A stretch of 64,000 nucleotides of DNA from Prosthecobacter gellanilyticus. GTDB lineage: Bacteria; Verrucomicrobiota; Verrucomicrobiia; Verrucomicrobiales; Verrucomicrobiaceae. Shown here piece after piece: positions 27,153 through 36,094 of this stretch (position 1 is the first letter of the stretch; every line of letters begins with the position of its first letter). The translations under genes and the position numbers were made by a program. Under the pieces are notes generated by a model, which saw only the letters and a list, made by a program, of their open reading frames with translations, ran no database searches and had not been told where the DNA came from. Location of the stretch: NCBI RefSeq assembly GCF_007992435.1, contig NZ_BKAG01000029.1, positions 1 to 64,000 of the forward strand. Direction: 5' to 3'.

Positions 27153-28817
27153 ATGTTAACGTCCCCTGCCACCAAGTACCAGCGCTTTGACCCCGTCAAA
27201 CTGCCGAACCGCCGCTGGCCCTCCCAAACCATCGAGAAAGCACCTATCTGGTGCTCAGTCGATCTGCGCGATGGCAACCAGGCCCTCGCCGTGCCGATGA
27301 ATGTGTCCCAGAAGCTCGACATGTTTGATGCGCTGGTGAAGTGCGGCTTCAAAGAGATCGAAGTCGGTTTCCCCTCCGCCTCAAACACCGAGTTCAGCTT
27401 CAACCGCCGCCTCATCGAGGAAAAGCGCATCCCGGATGACGTCACCATCCAGGTGCTGGTGCAGGCCCGTGAGGACTTGATTGAAAAGACCGTGCAGAGC
27501 CTGATCGGCGCCAAGCAGGTGGTCATCCACATGTACAACTCCACCTCGCCGGCGCAGCGCAAGTATGTGTTCGGCAAGTCCAAGGAGGAAATCATCGCCG
27601 TGGCCAAGAATGGCGCGAAACTGATTAAGGACCGCCTGCATCGCCTGACGGAAAGCGGCACCAAAGTGACCCTGCAATACTCCCCCGAAAGCTTCAGTGC
27701 CACCGAGGTCGAGTTTGCCAAGGAGATCAGCGAGGCCGTGATGGAAGTCTGGCAGCCCACGCCGGAGAACAAGATGATCCTGAACCTGCCGGACACCGTG
27801 GAGGTCTGCATGCCGAACGTCTATGCCGACCAGATTGAGTGGATCTGCACGAACATCAAAAATCGCGAAAGCCTCATCATCAGCCTGCACACGCACAATG
27901 ACCGTGGCACCGGCACCGCTGCCACAGAGCTCGGCTTGCTGGCAGGCGCGGATCGCGTGGAAGGCACACTGTTTGGCAATGGCGAGCGCACGGGTAATCT
28001 GGACATCGTCCAGGTGGCCATGAACCTCTACATGCACGGCACCGATCCGAAGCTGGACTTCAGCAACATGAACGGCCTGATCGAGATGTATGAGCGCACC
28101 ACTGGCATGACCGTGCCACCGCGCCATCCTTACTCCGGCGAGCTGGTCTTCACCGCCTTCAGCGGCAGCCATCAGGATGCCATCAAGAAAGGCCTGAATG
28201 GTTACGATGATCACAAGACCATCTGGGACGTGCCCTATCTCACCATCGATCCGCATGACATCGGCCGCGAGTATCACGAGGTCATCCGCGTGAACAGCCA
28301 GAGCGGCAAGGGCGGCGTCGCCTACCTGCTGGAGAGCGAGTTCGGCATCGAACTGCCGAAGGACATGCAGCGTGAGTTTGGCCCCATCGCCAACGACATT
28401 GTGGACTCTCTGGGTCGTGAAGTCAGCGGTGCGGAGTTGAAGCAGATGTTCTGGAAAGAATACATCGAGCGCGAAACACCCTTCTCCCTGCATCACTTCC
28501 ACGCCGATGGCGTGGACGGCGTCTTCACCTGCCGCTGCAGCATGGTCAAAGACGACCGCGAGATCGGCATCACTGGCGAAGGCAACGGCCCCATCGCCGC
28601 CTTTGTGGATGCCCTCATCAAAGATGCTGGCGCACCGAAGTTCGAGGTCGTCTCCTACCGCGAGCAAAGCCTCAGCAGCGGCACCGGTGCCAGCGCCCTG
28701 GCCTACATCCAGATCAAAACCGGCAACGGTAAGCTGGTCTGGGGAGCCGGTGTCGACACCAACATCGAGCTCGCCTCCATCAAGGCAGTCGTCAGCGCGG
28801 TGAACCGCACAAAGTAG
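27153..28817 (+). CDS. leuA: 2-isopropylmalate synthase (long, LeuA2-type)
   Basis: This 554-residue enzyme condenses acetyl-CoA with 2-oxoisovalerate, the first committed step of leucine synthesis. It has DLRDGNQAL (about 37-45) and HTHNDRG (about 248-254), both of which supply metal and substrate ligands, and the C-terminal leucine-sensing domain (SGTGASALAYIQI). Length and N-terminus (RYQRFDPVKLPNR-like) match the long form. A leader ORF and promoter lie upstream. The last codons AAG TAG fall inside repeat copy 4. The other leu genes are not adjacent. Confidence 0.93.
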   Translation: MLTSPATKYQRFDPVKLPNRRWPSQTIEKAPIWCSVDLRDGNQALAVPMNVSQKLDMFDALVKCGFKEIEVGFPSASNTEFSFNRRLIEEKRIPDDVTIQVLVQAREDLIEKTVQSLIGAKQVVIHMYNSTSPAQRKYVFGKSKEEIIAVAKNGAKLIKDRLHRLTESGTKVTLQYSPESFSATEVEFAKEISEAVMEVWQPTPENKMILNLPDTVEVCMPNVYADQIEWICTNIKNRESLIISLHTHNDRGTGTAATELGLLAGADRVEGTLFGNGERTGNLDIVQVAMNLYMHGTDPKLDFSNMNGLIEMYERTTGMTVPPRHPYSGELVFTAFSGSHQDAIKKGLNGYDDHKTIWDVPYLTIDPHDIGREYHEVIRVNSQSGKGGVAYLLESEFGIELPKDMQREFGPIANDIVDSLGREVSGAELKQMFWKEYIERETPFSLHHFHADGVDGVFTCRCSMVKDDREIGITGEGNGPIAAFVDALIKDAGAPKFEVVSYREQSLSSGTGASALAYIQIKTGNGKLVWGAGVDTNIELASIKAVVSAVNRTK

Positions 28818-28919
28818 TCATGCGCTTTAGCGCGTGAACACCCGTCATACCGTGAGATGAGGTTCTGGGAAAAGAATCACGTCTCACGGCGGGTGCGGGC
28901 TGAAGCCCAGCACTACTTT
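28811..28919 (+). repeat. stop-codon-associated repeat, copy 4
   Basis: This 109-bp copy starts AAAGTAGTCATGCGCTTTAG and ends with GGGCTGAAGCCC followed by AGCACTACTTT. The left terminus AAAGTAG supplies the last leuA sense codon and its stop (AAG TAG). The left palindrome carries TTTAG instead of TTCAG, as in copy 7, and both arms vary consistently, which suggests the hairpin is preserved. Confidence 0.85.
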
Positions 28920-28951
28920 GCCGTGAACCGGCCTTGGTTATCGTTCTTACC

Positions 28952-29042
28952 CTCTTGCGTTATTCTTTTCTCTCGCGGTGTACCTCTTTGAGCCTGCGCA
29001 GGCCCAAACTTTGCACCGCAAGAGGAAGGAGGAACGCAAGAG
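28952..29042. repeat. 91-bp nested inverted repeat
   Basis: Outer arms CTCTTGCGTT (28952-28961) and AACGCAAGAG (29033-29042) are perfectly complementary. Inner arms CTCTCGCGGTG (28970-28980) and CACCGCAAGAG (29014-29024) pair with one mismatch. At the centre, GCCTGCGCAGGC (28992-29003) is a perfect palindrome flanked by TTTG and CAAA. Together they could form a long hairpin or cruciform upstream of the Gfo/Idh/MocA gene. The rest of the 323-bp gap between leuA and that gene holds repeat copy 4 and nothing else recognised. Confidence 0.6.
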
Positions 29043-29140
29043 ATGGGACGCTTTTCTGGTAAACGCTCTTCTAGAAGGAGGGCGGAGGCGGGATACTTTC
29101 CCTTTGCCACCGGCCCTGCCGTGTCTAAACAAGGCAGGAC

Positions 29141-30100
29141 ATGTCTACCCCTAAATCACCCTTCCGCATCGGCGTGGCCGGTGTTGGTGCCATTGGCAAG
29201 AACCACGCCCGCATCATGGCGGAGATCGCGGCGAAGAGTGATGGCGCGGTGGTCTTTGGAGCCGTCTATGACGCAGACCCGGGCCGCGCGGCGGAGTTTG
29301 CGGCGCAATACGGCACCTATGCGGCGAGTGATCTGGCAGATTTTGCCTCCCGTGTGGATGCGGCCACTATCGCTGTGCCGACTATCTATCATCGTCCTAC
29401 GGCCGAACCATTGATGCAGCGCGGTATTCATGTGCTGGTGGAGAAACCCATTTCGGAGAGCTACTCGGAAGCGCAGGCCATGATTGCCTTGGCGCAAGAG
29501 AAAAATGTCATCCTTCAGGTGGGGCATATCGAGCGCTTCAATCCCGTGCTGCGTCAGCTTGAGGAGCGCATGAACCAGCCTCGCTTCATTGAGGCTCATC
29601 GTCTTTCCCCCTTCCCGAACCGCAGCATGGACATCGGGGTCGTCCTGGATGTGATGATCCATGACATCGAGATCGTGCTGCACCTGGTGAAGTCACCGCT
29701 CGTGCAGATCGATGCCGTGGGCATCAACGTGCTGACCAAGCGCGAGGACATTGCGAATGCGCGCCTGAAGTTCGCCAACGGCTGCATCGCCAACATCACT
29801 GCCAGCCGCATCAGTCCGGAGAAGATGCGCAAGATCCGCGTGTTCCAGCAGGACAGTTATCTCAGTCTCGACTACCAGGAGCAGAGCGGATGGATCTACC
29901 GCAAAGACGGCATGCAGATCATCCGCGAAGCCGTGGAAGTGGAAAAAGACGAGCCGCTGAAGCTCGAGATCGCCGCCTTCGTCGAATGCGCCCGCCTGGG
30001 CAAAGGCCCCGTCGTCAGCGGTCAGGAAGGTGCAGAGGCCGTACGCATCGCGTTGGAGATCACCGACCAGATCGAAAAGAACGCGGCCCTGGCGGGATAA
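29141..30100 (+). CDS. Gfo/Idh/MocA-family NAD-dependent oxidoreductase
   Basis: This 319-residue sugar/inositol-type dehydrogenase has the Rossmann motif GVAGVGAIGKNHA (11-23), the catalytic-lysine motif VEKPIS (about 101-106) and a conserved DIMIHDIEI-like segment (here VMIHDIEIVLHL) with the catalytic His. Members interconvert keto and hydroxy groups on sugars, often UDP-sugars. The actual substrate is not evident. It stands alone on the plus strand between leuA and convergent ribF. Confidence 0.87.
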   Translation: MSTPKSPFRIGVAGVGAIGKNHARIMAEIAAKSDGAVVFGAVYDADPGRAAEFAAQYGTYAASDLADFASRVDAATIAVPTIYHRPTAEPLMQRGIHVLVEKPISESYSEAQAMIALAQEKNVILQVGHIERFNPVLRQLEERMNQPRFIEAHRLSPFPNRSMDIGVVLDVMIHDIEIVLHLVKSPLVQIDAVGINVLTKREDIANARLKFANGCIANITASRISPEKMRKIRVFQQDSYLSLDYQEQSGWIYRKDGMQIIREAVEVEKDEPLKLEIAAFVECARLGKGPVVSGQEGAEAVRIALEITDQIEKNAALAG

Positions 30101-30118
30101 GGCTTCCGCAGTCGCGAT

Positions 30119-30270
30119 AGCGTCCCGGAGTGCGGTGGCAGAGATGCACGGGCCGCCGTGCATCGTCGACACCGCTCTCGTGCGCACTTGGCGCTGCCTA
30201 ACAACGAAGACGTTCGCTGCGCACACAGCGGTGTCGCGCTTGAGCGCTTCCCACCGCATTCCACGACGCT
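30119..30270. repeat. 152-bp element with 20-bp inverted ends (MITE-like)
   Basis: AGCGTCCCGGAGTGCGGTGG (30119-30138) and CCACCGCATTCCACGACGCT (30251-30270) are inverted copies matching at 17 of 20 positions. Inside are a perfect 9-bp hairpin, GATGCACGG/CCGTGCATC with loop GCCG (30143-30164), and a pair ACACCGCT/AGCGGTGT. The element fills almost all of the gap between the Gfo/Idh/MocA gene and ribF. No ORF or transposase is inside. No second copy was found in the window. Confidence 0.55.
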
Positions 30271-30284
30271 GCCGCGCCTTCGCA

Positions 30285-31205
30285 TCACATGCTCCGTGCC
30301 AGCGTCACATCCGCTTCGATCTGCTTTTTCAGCTCCTCGATGCTCCCAAACTTCTGTTCGGGGCGGATGAAGTCACCGAGCTTCACTTCGAGGTTTTGGC
30401 CATACAGATCTCCGCTCCAGTCGAAGACATGCACTTCGAGCGATGGCGATGTTTCTCCCGTTTCCACCGTGGGTCTCACGCCGAGGTTGGCGATGCCGGA
30501 ATACTCCTGCCCATTGATCTCAGTCTTCACGGCATAGACACCGAAAGGCGGCAGTAGATCCACCTCAGGTGCCACATTCGCAGTTGGGAAGCCCAGCTGG
30601 TTCGCGAGCTGACGGCCGCGCACGACTTCTCCATACAGCGCATAGTCTCGGCCTAACAAACGACCCGCTTTAACGAGGTCACCGCTGGACACCGCGTCAC
30701 GGATCAAGGTGCTGCTGACCACCACACCATCCACGCGGATCGGAGGGACTCCATAGACGGCGAAGTCCTCACGCTCGCCATGCTCCATGAGCAGGTGAAT
30801 GTTGCCGCTGCGGCCTTTGCCAAACGTCCAGCCATACCCCACGGAAATGCAGCCCAGTGGACGGCAGTCGCGCACAAGGGTATCGATAAACAGGGAAGCT
30901 GGCGTGGCGGCCGTGGCTTCATCAAAGGGGCAAAGTAAGGTGGTGGAGATGCCCATGCGTTCCAGCAGCACCTGCCGGTAGGCCGCGCCGCAAAGTCGCC
31001 TCGGCTCGGAGCCCGGACGCAGCACGGACAGCGGATGCGGATCAAAGCTCATGACCACGGCCGTGCCGTGATGTTGCGCGGCATGCTCCTGCGCAGCGCG
31101 GATGACCTCCTGATGCCCCACGTGCAGCCCGTCAAATACGCCGATGGCGAGTGCCACGGGGCCTGGAACGGAAGCGAGTTGGTCGAGCGAACGGAGGACT
31201 GTCAT
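30285..31205 (-). CDS. ribF: bifunctional riboflavin kinase / FAD synthetase
   Basis: This 306-residue enzyme makes FMN from riboflavin and then FAD. The N-terminal adenylyltransferase has GVFDGLHVGH (22-31) and SSTLIRDAVSSGD (near 164). The C-terminal kinase has GRQLANQLGFPTANV (near 197-211) and GVYAVKTEI. Length is typical of RibF. It is on the minus strand, convergent with the Gfo/Idh/MocA gene, and repeat copy 5 lies upstream. No FMN-type riboswitch was recognised. Confidence 0.93.
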   Translation of the reverse strand: MTVLRSLDQLASVPGPVALAIGVFDGLHVGHQEVIRAAQEHAAQHHGTAVVMSFDPHPLSVLRPGSEPRRLCGAAYRQVLLERMGISTTLLCPFDEATAATPASLFIDTLVRDCRPLGCISVGYGWTFGKGRSGNIHLLMEHGEREDFAVYGVPPIRVDGVVVSSTLIRDAVSSGDLVKAGRLLGRDYALYGEVVRGRQLANQLGFPTANVAPEVDLLPPFGVYAVKTEINGQEYSGIANLGVRPTVETGETSPSLEVHVFDWSGDLYGQNLEVKLGDFIRPEQKFGSIEELKKQIEADVTLARSM

Positions 31206-31256
31206 GCTGACGGGGATTTACCCGTGCATCACACGACGTGCAACGCACGGCTGACC

Positions 31257-31374
31257 AAAGTACTCATGCGCTTCAGCGCGTGAGAGCACGTCACGGGGCA
31301 AGATGGAGCATTTCGGAAAGGCCGAATCGCACGGAAGATCAAGGTGGGTGCGGGCTAAAGCCCTGCACTACTTT
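31257..31374 (+). repeat. stop-codon-associated repeat, copy 5
   Basis: This 118-bp copy starts AAAGTACTCATGCGCTTCAG and ends with GGGCTAAAGCCC then TGCACTACTTT. Its middle differs from copies 1, 2, 3 and 6. The right end lies five bases from the araC-like stop codon (minus strand). It separates that gene from ribF. Confidence 0.85.
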
Positions 31375-31379
31375 GCCAA

Positions 31380-32246
31380 TCACCGCCCGCCACCCAGCAC
31401 CCGCATTTGCGCACGGTACTCACGCGGCGTGCTGCCCACCACTTCACGGAAGCGGCGGTTGAAGTTCGCGAGGTTCCGGTAACCGCAATCCAGCGCGATG
31501 TCGGTGATGTTCTGCTGATCTTCTGCGATCATTCGGCAGGCACGGCCGATGCGCACTTCGTTGATGTATTCGGGCACGGTCTTGCCGGTGCGGGAACGGA
31601 AGAATCGGCTGAAGGCGCCTTCGCTGAGATGCGCGAGCTTGGCGAGCTGCTTGCGGTCGATGTCCTCGGTGAGGTTTTGATGAATATGATCCACCACGCG
31701 CTGCATGCGGTCCTGGTCACCGGAATGCAGAGCAGGTTCATAGCTGGCACTGGCGAGCGTGTTGAGATCCTTGGAACGGGCGAGCGTATCGAGGATGCCG
31801 AGCATCTCAACGACACGAGTGAGGCCGGTGGCATCGGCCATGCGGCGCATGCGCGCCGTGATGTCGGCACGGGTGGCTCCCTTCACTTCAAGACCACGTG
31901 CCGAGCGGCGCAGCAGGCTCTTCACGTTTTCCATCTCTGGCAGGTTCATGAAGTCAGAGCCGAGGAAGGAATCCGTGAAGCGCACGATGATGGCATCCAC
32001 TGAAGCACCGGCGACTTCGTCCTGGTGCCAGACGTGAGGCAGGTTGGATCCCAGCACCACGAGGTCACCATCACGCAGTGGCGAGATGTTGTCTCCGACG
32101 ACGCGATGTCCGCGGCTGCGGATGGCGAGCGTGATCTGATACTCGGGGTGAAAGTGCCAGCGTGTGCCGTAGTCAGGGCCATGCACGACTTCGCAGTGGA
32201 ACGACTCCCAGTCGCGGCGCGGGACTTTTTCAAAGACAGGCTTCAT
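31380..32246 (-). CDS. AraC-family transcription regulator with cupin sensor
   Basis: This 288-residue protein has an N-terminal cupin-like domain (about 10-90, with HFHPEYQIT and GDLVVLGSNLPHVWH) and a C-terminal AraC/XylS double helix-turn-helix (about 185-285), including LSEGAFSRFFRSRTGK and IALDCGYRNLANFNRRFR. Such proteins usually sense a small molecule and control nearby catabolic or sugar genes. No obvious target operon is adjacent. The 222 bases upstream include repeat copy 6 and a small inverted GCAAA/TTTGC motif. Confidence 0.88.
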   Translation of the reverse strand: MKPVFEKVPRRDWESFHCEVVHGPDYGTRWHFHPEYQITLAIRSRGHRVVGDNISPLRDGDLVVLGSNLPHVWHQDEVAGASVDAIIVRFTDSFLGSDFMNLPEMENVKSLLRRSARGLEVKGATRADITARMRRMADATGLTRVVEMLGILDTLARSKDLNTLASASYEPALHSGDQDRMQRVVDHIHQNLTEDIDRKQLAKLAHLSEGAFSRFFRSRTGKTVPEYINEVRIGRACRMIAEDQQNITDIALDCGYRNLANFNRRFREVVGSTPREYRAQMRVLGGGR

Positions 32247-32352
32247 GGTGGTGGCGCTATTAACTGCGATCCAGCCTCCGAACTCAAAGCAAAATGCTCA
32301 CTTTGCGCTCTTTAGATGGAATGAGGGCGGGATAGGGCAGGGCGGCAGCCCC

Positions 32353-32475
32353 AAAGTACTCATGCGCTTCAGCGCGTGAGAGCCCCGCAAGCCCAGGAAT
32401 GGCCGAGTTCTTGGGGGAGTGTAGAAGTCGGTCTGTGGATCCTGGTGAGTGCGGGCTGAAGCCCTGCATTACTTT
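32353..32475 (+). repeat. stop-codon-associated repeat, copy 6
   Basis: This 123-bp copy starts AAAGTACTCATGCGCTTCAG and ends with GGGCTGAAGCCC then TGCATTACTTT. The middle has GAAGTCGGTCTGTGGATC. On the minus strand the right terminus reads AAAGTAAT, and it supplies the last codon and the stop (AAG TAA) of the acyl-AMP ligase gene. Confidence 0.87.
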
Positions 32476-33671
32476 TCTTGGGCCACCCAGCGCCGTGGAA
32501 CCTCCCATGGAGCCAGGGCTGCGCAGGCCCGGGCCTTAAAATCGTGAGTCAGTTCTGACTTCGGCACCCCGATCGTGCATTCCACGTCTTGTACACGTTC
32601 AGGATCACGGCTTGGTGTGCCGCTGATGGTCACTGGAGAGATGCCTGTGGCCTCGCGGATCTTCGCGGCGATCTCACCCGGGCTCAGCTTGCGGCTGGCC
32701 ACATTGATGCCTGCCCCGACACAGCGATCCAGGACCAAACGGCCATCACTGACCTCGATCACATCCCAGGTCAGATGCTCAGGTGTGGAAAAGACCTCGC
32801 CAGAAAGCTCTTCATCATAGCCCATGCCTACCGCATCACTGATCACTCGCAGGCGGCCTTCCATGTCTGTGTGCGCCTTGATGTCCGGCAGCAGATCGCC
32901 CAGATCCTGGGGGGAAGTGCGGAGATCCAGCGATCCGTCGTAGCTGATGGCGCCACATTCGCTGGTCCCATAGAGATTGTGCAGCTTCAGGCCAAAGACT
33001 TCCTTCACGCGGCTTTCCAGCTCCAGTGAGAGCGATGAACCTGCGGAGACCGCCAGGGATACGTGGTTGAGCTCCAGCCCTGAGATAAGCCAGGCCTTCC
33101 ACATGGCCGGCACGCCGGGCAGGAAGACCCGCTCATGCTGGGCCAGGGCCTCGATCATGCCCGTGGGGAAGGGGGTGGGCAGCCAATGGGTCGGCACGCC
33201 ATGAAGCAGGGTCTGCAAAACGGTGGTCGTGAGCCCGAAGGAATGTGCCACGCTGAGAGGAGCCAGCGCCACATCGTGATCACCCAGGCCCAGCGCTGCA
33301 TGCAGGCGGTGCACGTCAGCGGCGATCTGGTCAAAGCTGAAGAATTGGCAGCGCCGCACCCCTGAGCTTCCCACGGTCTGCTTGATGAGGGCGGCTTTCT
33401 CCTCTGGCACGGAGTGCGGCACCCGGCGCTGGCGGTCCTTTTCCACCACCTGCACGGGCTTGTCGGTCAGGAAGCCCGCCAGCAGGGCCAGCATCACGTC
33501 CAGGCCATCTCCCTGGGCCAGGTGGTATTCGCCGAGCTTGGGGCAGAGCAGGGGAGGCTGAGCACGCGCCCGGTCCTCCAGCTCGCGAAAGGTGAGCGCG
33601 CCCTCAGGATGCCAGAGGGCGGTTTCACCGCCTTTCTGGCTCAGGATTTGTTTCCAGCGTTCACCAAACAT
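32469..33671 (-). CDS. acyl-AMP ligase, possibly C-terminally truncated
   Basis: This 400-residue protein belongs to the ANL superfamily. It has a phosphate-loop-like QTVGSSGV, a YGTSECGAI motif and a later D-containing GYDEELSG. The C-terminal A10 motif, in which a Gly-Lys pair donates the catalytic lysine, is absent: the chain ends right after VPRRWVAQEK, where that motif would begin. The last Lys and the stop are supplied by repeat copy 6. Loss of the lysine would hamper acyl-adenylate formation. The ATG at 33671 starts the family similarity. It is divergent from the ketosynthase gene. Confidence 0.7.
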   Translation of the reverse strand: MFGERWKQILSQKGGETALWHPEGALTFRELEDRARAQPPLLCPKLGEYHLAQGDGLDVMLALLAGFLTDKPVQVVEKDRQRRVPHSVPEEKAALIKQTVGSSGVRRCQFFSFDQIAADVHRLHAALGLGDHDVALAPLSVAHSFGLTTTVLQTLLHGVPTHWLPTPFPTGMIEALAQHERVFLPGVPAMWKAWLISGLELNHVSLAVSAGSSLSLELESRVKEVFGLKLHNLYGTSECGAISYDGSLDLRTSPQDLGDLLPDIKAHTDMEGRLRVISDAVGMGYDEELSGEVFSTPEHLTWDVIEVSDGRLVLDRCVGAGINVASRKLSPGEIAAKIREATGISPVTISGTPSRDPERVQDVECTIGVPKSELTHDFKARACAALAPWEVPRRWVAQEK

Positions 33672-33715
33672 TTGACACTCAGGGCCTCGCGTCCTTAAAC
33701 CGAAGGAGCAGGGAA

Positions 33716-36094
33716 GTGATAGTGGCAAGTCTGGTGCATGGCTTCAAGCGCTGGAATCCATTCTGCTTTCGTGGTCGTTCTCTTTTTTTCGTTTTGATCG
33801 TGTCGGCATCTTCTCCTCAACGCATCCTGGTCACTGGCGCGGGCATCATCTCGCCGCTCGGGCTGGACTGGCGGGAGAACGAGGCCTCGTTTCGCGCTAA
33901 CCGGATGAACTTCACTCCGGTGACCGCCTTTGATGTCAGCCAGCGCATCGCGAAGACGGCCGCGCAGGTCACTCTGCCGGACGAGCGCTTGTTTTTAAAG
34001 ATGCCACGCCGCCGTGATCACCTCATTGATCGTGGCACGAAGATGCTTCTGCTAGCCATTCGAGAGGCTCTGGCCATGGCGAAGCTGCCGGGACTGCAGG
34101 GCATTGATGCGATCATCATCGGCACCTCAGCGGGCGCGATGAGTGTGGGGCAGGACTACTTCCGCACGGCCATCAGCAGCTCCAGCCGCGTGCCGGGACA
34201 GCTCTCACGCGTGGAGTATTACCAGCCGCAAAAGCAGGTCGCCGCGATCGCGGCCGAGTATGACTGGCACGGTCCCATCATCATCGTCTCCAATGCCTGT
34301 GCCAGTGGGGCGAATGCCATCGGCGATGCCATGGCGATGATCCAGACAGGCAAGGCTCGTCGCGTGCTTGCGGGTGGCTATGATGCGCTGGCCGAACTGG
34401 TGTTTGCAGGTTTTGATACCCTGCGCGCCCTGGCCCCCAGCGGCATCCCGCGGCCATTTGATGCTGCGCGCGATGGTCTCGCTCTCGGTGAAGGCGCGGC
34501 CGTGATGCTGCTGGAGAGTGAAGCGGCCGCTGCCGAGCGTGGTGCCGAGGCTCTCTGTGAAGCTGCAGGTTATGCCACGGCCACGGATCTGCACCACCTG
34601 ACCCAGCCAGACCCGGAGGGCAAAGCCGCCATCCGCACCATGGCTGGCGCTTGTGCCATGGCAAAAGTGAATGCCTCACAGATCGACTACATCAACTCTC
34701 ACGGCACCGGCACGCCATACAATGATGTCGCCGAGGCCAGTGCTATTCAGACCTGGGCTGGCAGTGATGCCGCACGCATCGCGCTGAGTTCCACGAAGTC
34801 CGCCATGGGCCACTTGTTAGGCGGGGCAGGTTCGGTGGAGGCTGTGATCTGTCTCATGGCCATGCGTGGCCAGTGGCTGCCTGCCAGCCTGAATGTGCGT
34901 GAAGCCGATTCTGCGGTGTGTTTCGACCTCGTGCGCGAGTGGCGTGAAGCTCGCGTGAAGGTGGCGTTGACCAACAGCTTTGGTTTCGGCGGCACGAATG
35001 CCACGCTGGTGCTCAAGGAACTGTCTGAGGCACCCGCATCGCCATCTCCGAAGCATCCCGCGACGGAAGCGCCTTCACTGCTCATTCTCGGCACGGGCGC
35101 TGTGTCTCCAGCAGGCTGGGGCACGGCAGCGCTTGTGAATGCGGTGACGGAAAAAACGGAACTGCCAGCCACCGACGATCCTCGCACTGTGGGCTCCAGA
35201 GACTGGGAGTGTCTCTCCCTCAGCGTCCCAGCGGCACCACCCGAGGCGCTCCCCAAATTTGCGCGCCTGCGTCGTGCCAGCCCTGTGACGAAGTTCGCCA
35301 TGGCTGCTGCTCTGGAGGCTCTGGAAAAAGCAGGCTTCCCGAATGGCCAGGGCGTCGGACGGCTGGGCATCATCCAGTGCATGTTCAATGGCTGCGTGCA
35401 GTTCAGCGGCCGCTTCTATCATGAGGTCATTGAGACTCCGGCGCTCGCCAGTCCGCTGATCTTCCCGGAGACTGTCTACAATGCACCCGCATCACACGTG
35501 GCGGCCTTCCTCGGCGTGGATGGTCCTGTGACCACATTGGTGGGTGAATCCAGCGCCATCATTGAAGGTGTCTTCATGGCGCATACTTGGTTAGTCCAAG
35601 GGCTGGTCGATCGCGTGCTCGTCATCGGTTCGGAGGAGGGAGACTGGGTCGCTTCTGAAGCGGTGAGCTATTATCACCCGGATTTGAAGGCTTCCGAAGG
35701 TGCCGGTGCCTTGCTGCTGTCCCTCGGAGATGTGGGGTTAAAACTCACCCCGACGCCTGCTCGTGCTTTCTTGAGTGAGGCTGAGCGTGCTGCAGGTTTG
35801 CGGGACATCGTTCAAAACTTGGCCATGCAGACGGAGGGGCAGTTCGTTCGCGTGAGCGGGCTGTCGGGCGTGAATATTCTCGATGAGTCGGAGAGTGCAG
35901 CCTGGAGCACTGCTTGTGAACCTGTGGTGACGACCATCCATCCGCGCTCCGTTCTCGGAGAAAGCATGGGCGCCGGTAGTGCCATCCAGCTCGCCCTCGC
36001 AGCAGAAGTCGCCCGCCAAGAAGACTGTTCCGTGCAGGTCATTCTGCCAGGCAGCCTCTGCGCGGCTTATGGAAGTGTGATTTCACCCGCCTAA
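33716..36094 (+). CDS. fused ketosynthase and chain-length-factor-like protein
   Basis: This 792-residue protein has two ketosynthase halves. The N-terminal half (about 35-430) has an intact Cys-His-His set: Cys195 in SNACASG, His329 in SHGTGTP and His366 in MGHLLG. The C-terminal half (about 445-792) keeps the fold but has Glu611 in VGESSA where the nucleophilic Cys would be, as in the non-catalytic chain-length factors of type II systems. GTG at 33716 is preceded by AAGGAG eight bases upstream; a later GTG at 33800 would trim 28 residues. The stop overlaps repeat copy 7. Confidence 0.78.
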   Translation: MIVASLVHGFKRWNPFCFRGRSLFFVLIVSASSPQRILVTGAGIISPLGLDWRENEASFRANRMNFTPVTAFDVSQRIAKTAAQVTLPDERLFLKMPRRRDHLIDRGTKMLLLAIREALAMAKLPGLQGIDAIIIGTSAGAMSVGQDYFRTAISSSSRVPGQLSRVEYYQPQKQVAAIAAEYDWHGPIIIVSNACASGANAIGDAMAMIQTGKARRVLAGGYDALAELVFAGFDTLRALAPSGIPRPFDAARDGLALGEGAAVMLLESEAAAAERGAEALCEAAGYATATDLHHLTQPDPEGKAAIRTMAGACAMAKVNASQIDYINSHGTGTPYNDVAEASAIQTWAGSDAARIALSSTKSAMGHLLGGAGSVEAVICLMAMRGQWLPASLNVREADSAVCFDLVREWREARVKVALTNSFGFGGTNATLVLKELSEAPASPSPKHPATEAPSLLILGTGAVSPAGWGTAALVNAVTEKTELPATDDPRTVGSRDWECLSLSVPAAPPEALPKFARLRRASPVTKFAMAAALEALEKAGFPNGQGVGRLGIIQCMFNGCVQFSGRFYHEVIETPALASPLIFPETVYNAPASHVAAFLGVDGPVTTLVGESSAIIEGVFMAHTWLVQGLVDRVLVIGSEEGDWVASEAVSYYHPDLKASEGAGALLLSLGDVGLKLTPTPARAFLSEAERAAGLRDIVQNLAMQTEGQFVRVSGLSGVNILDESESAAWSTACEPVVTTIHPRSVLGESMGAGSAIQLALAAEVARQEDCSVQVILPGSLCAAYGSVISPA

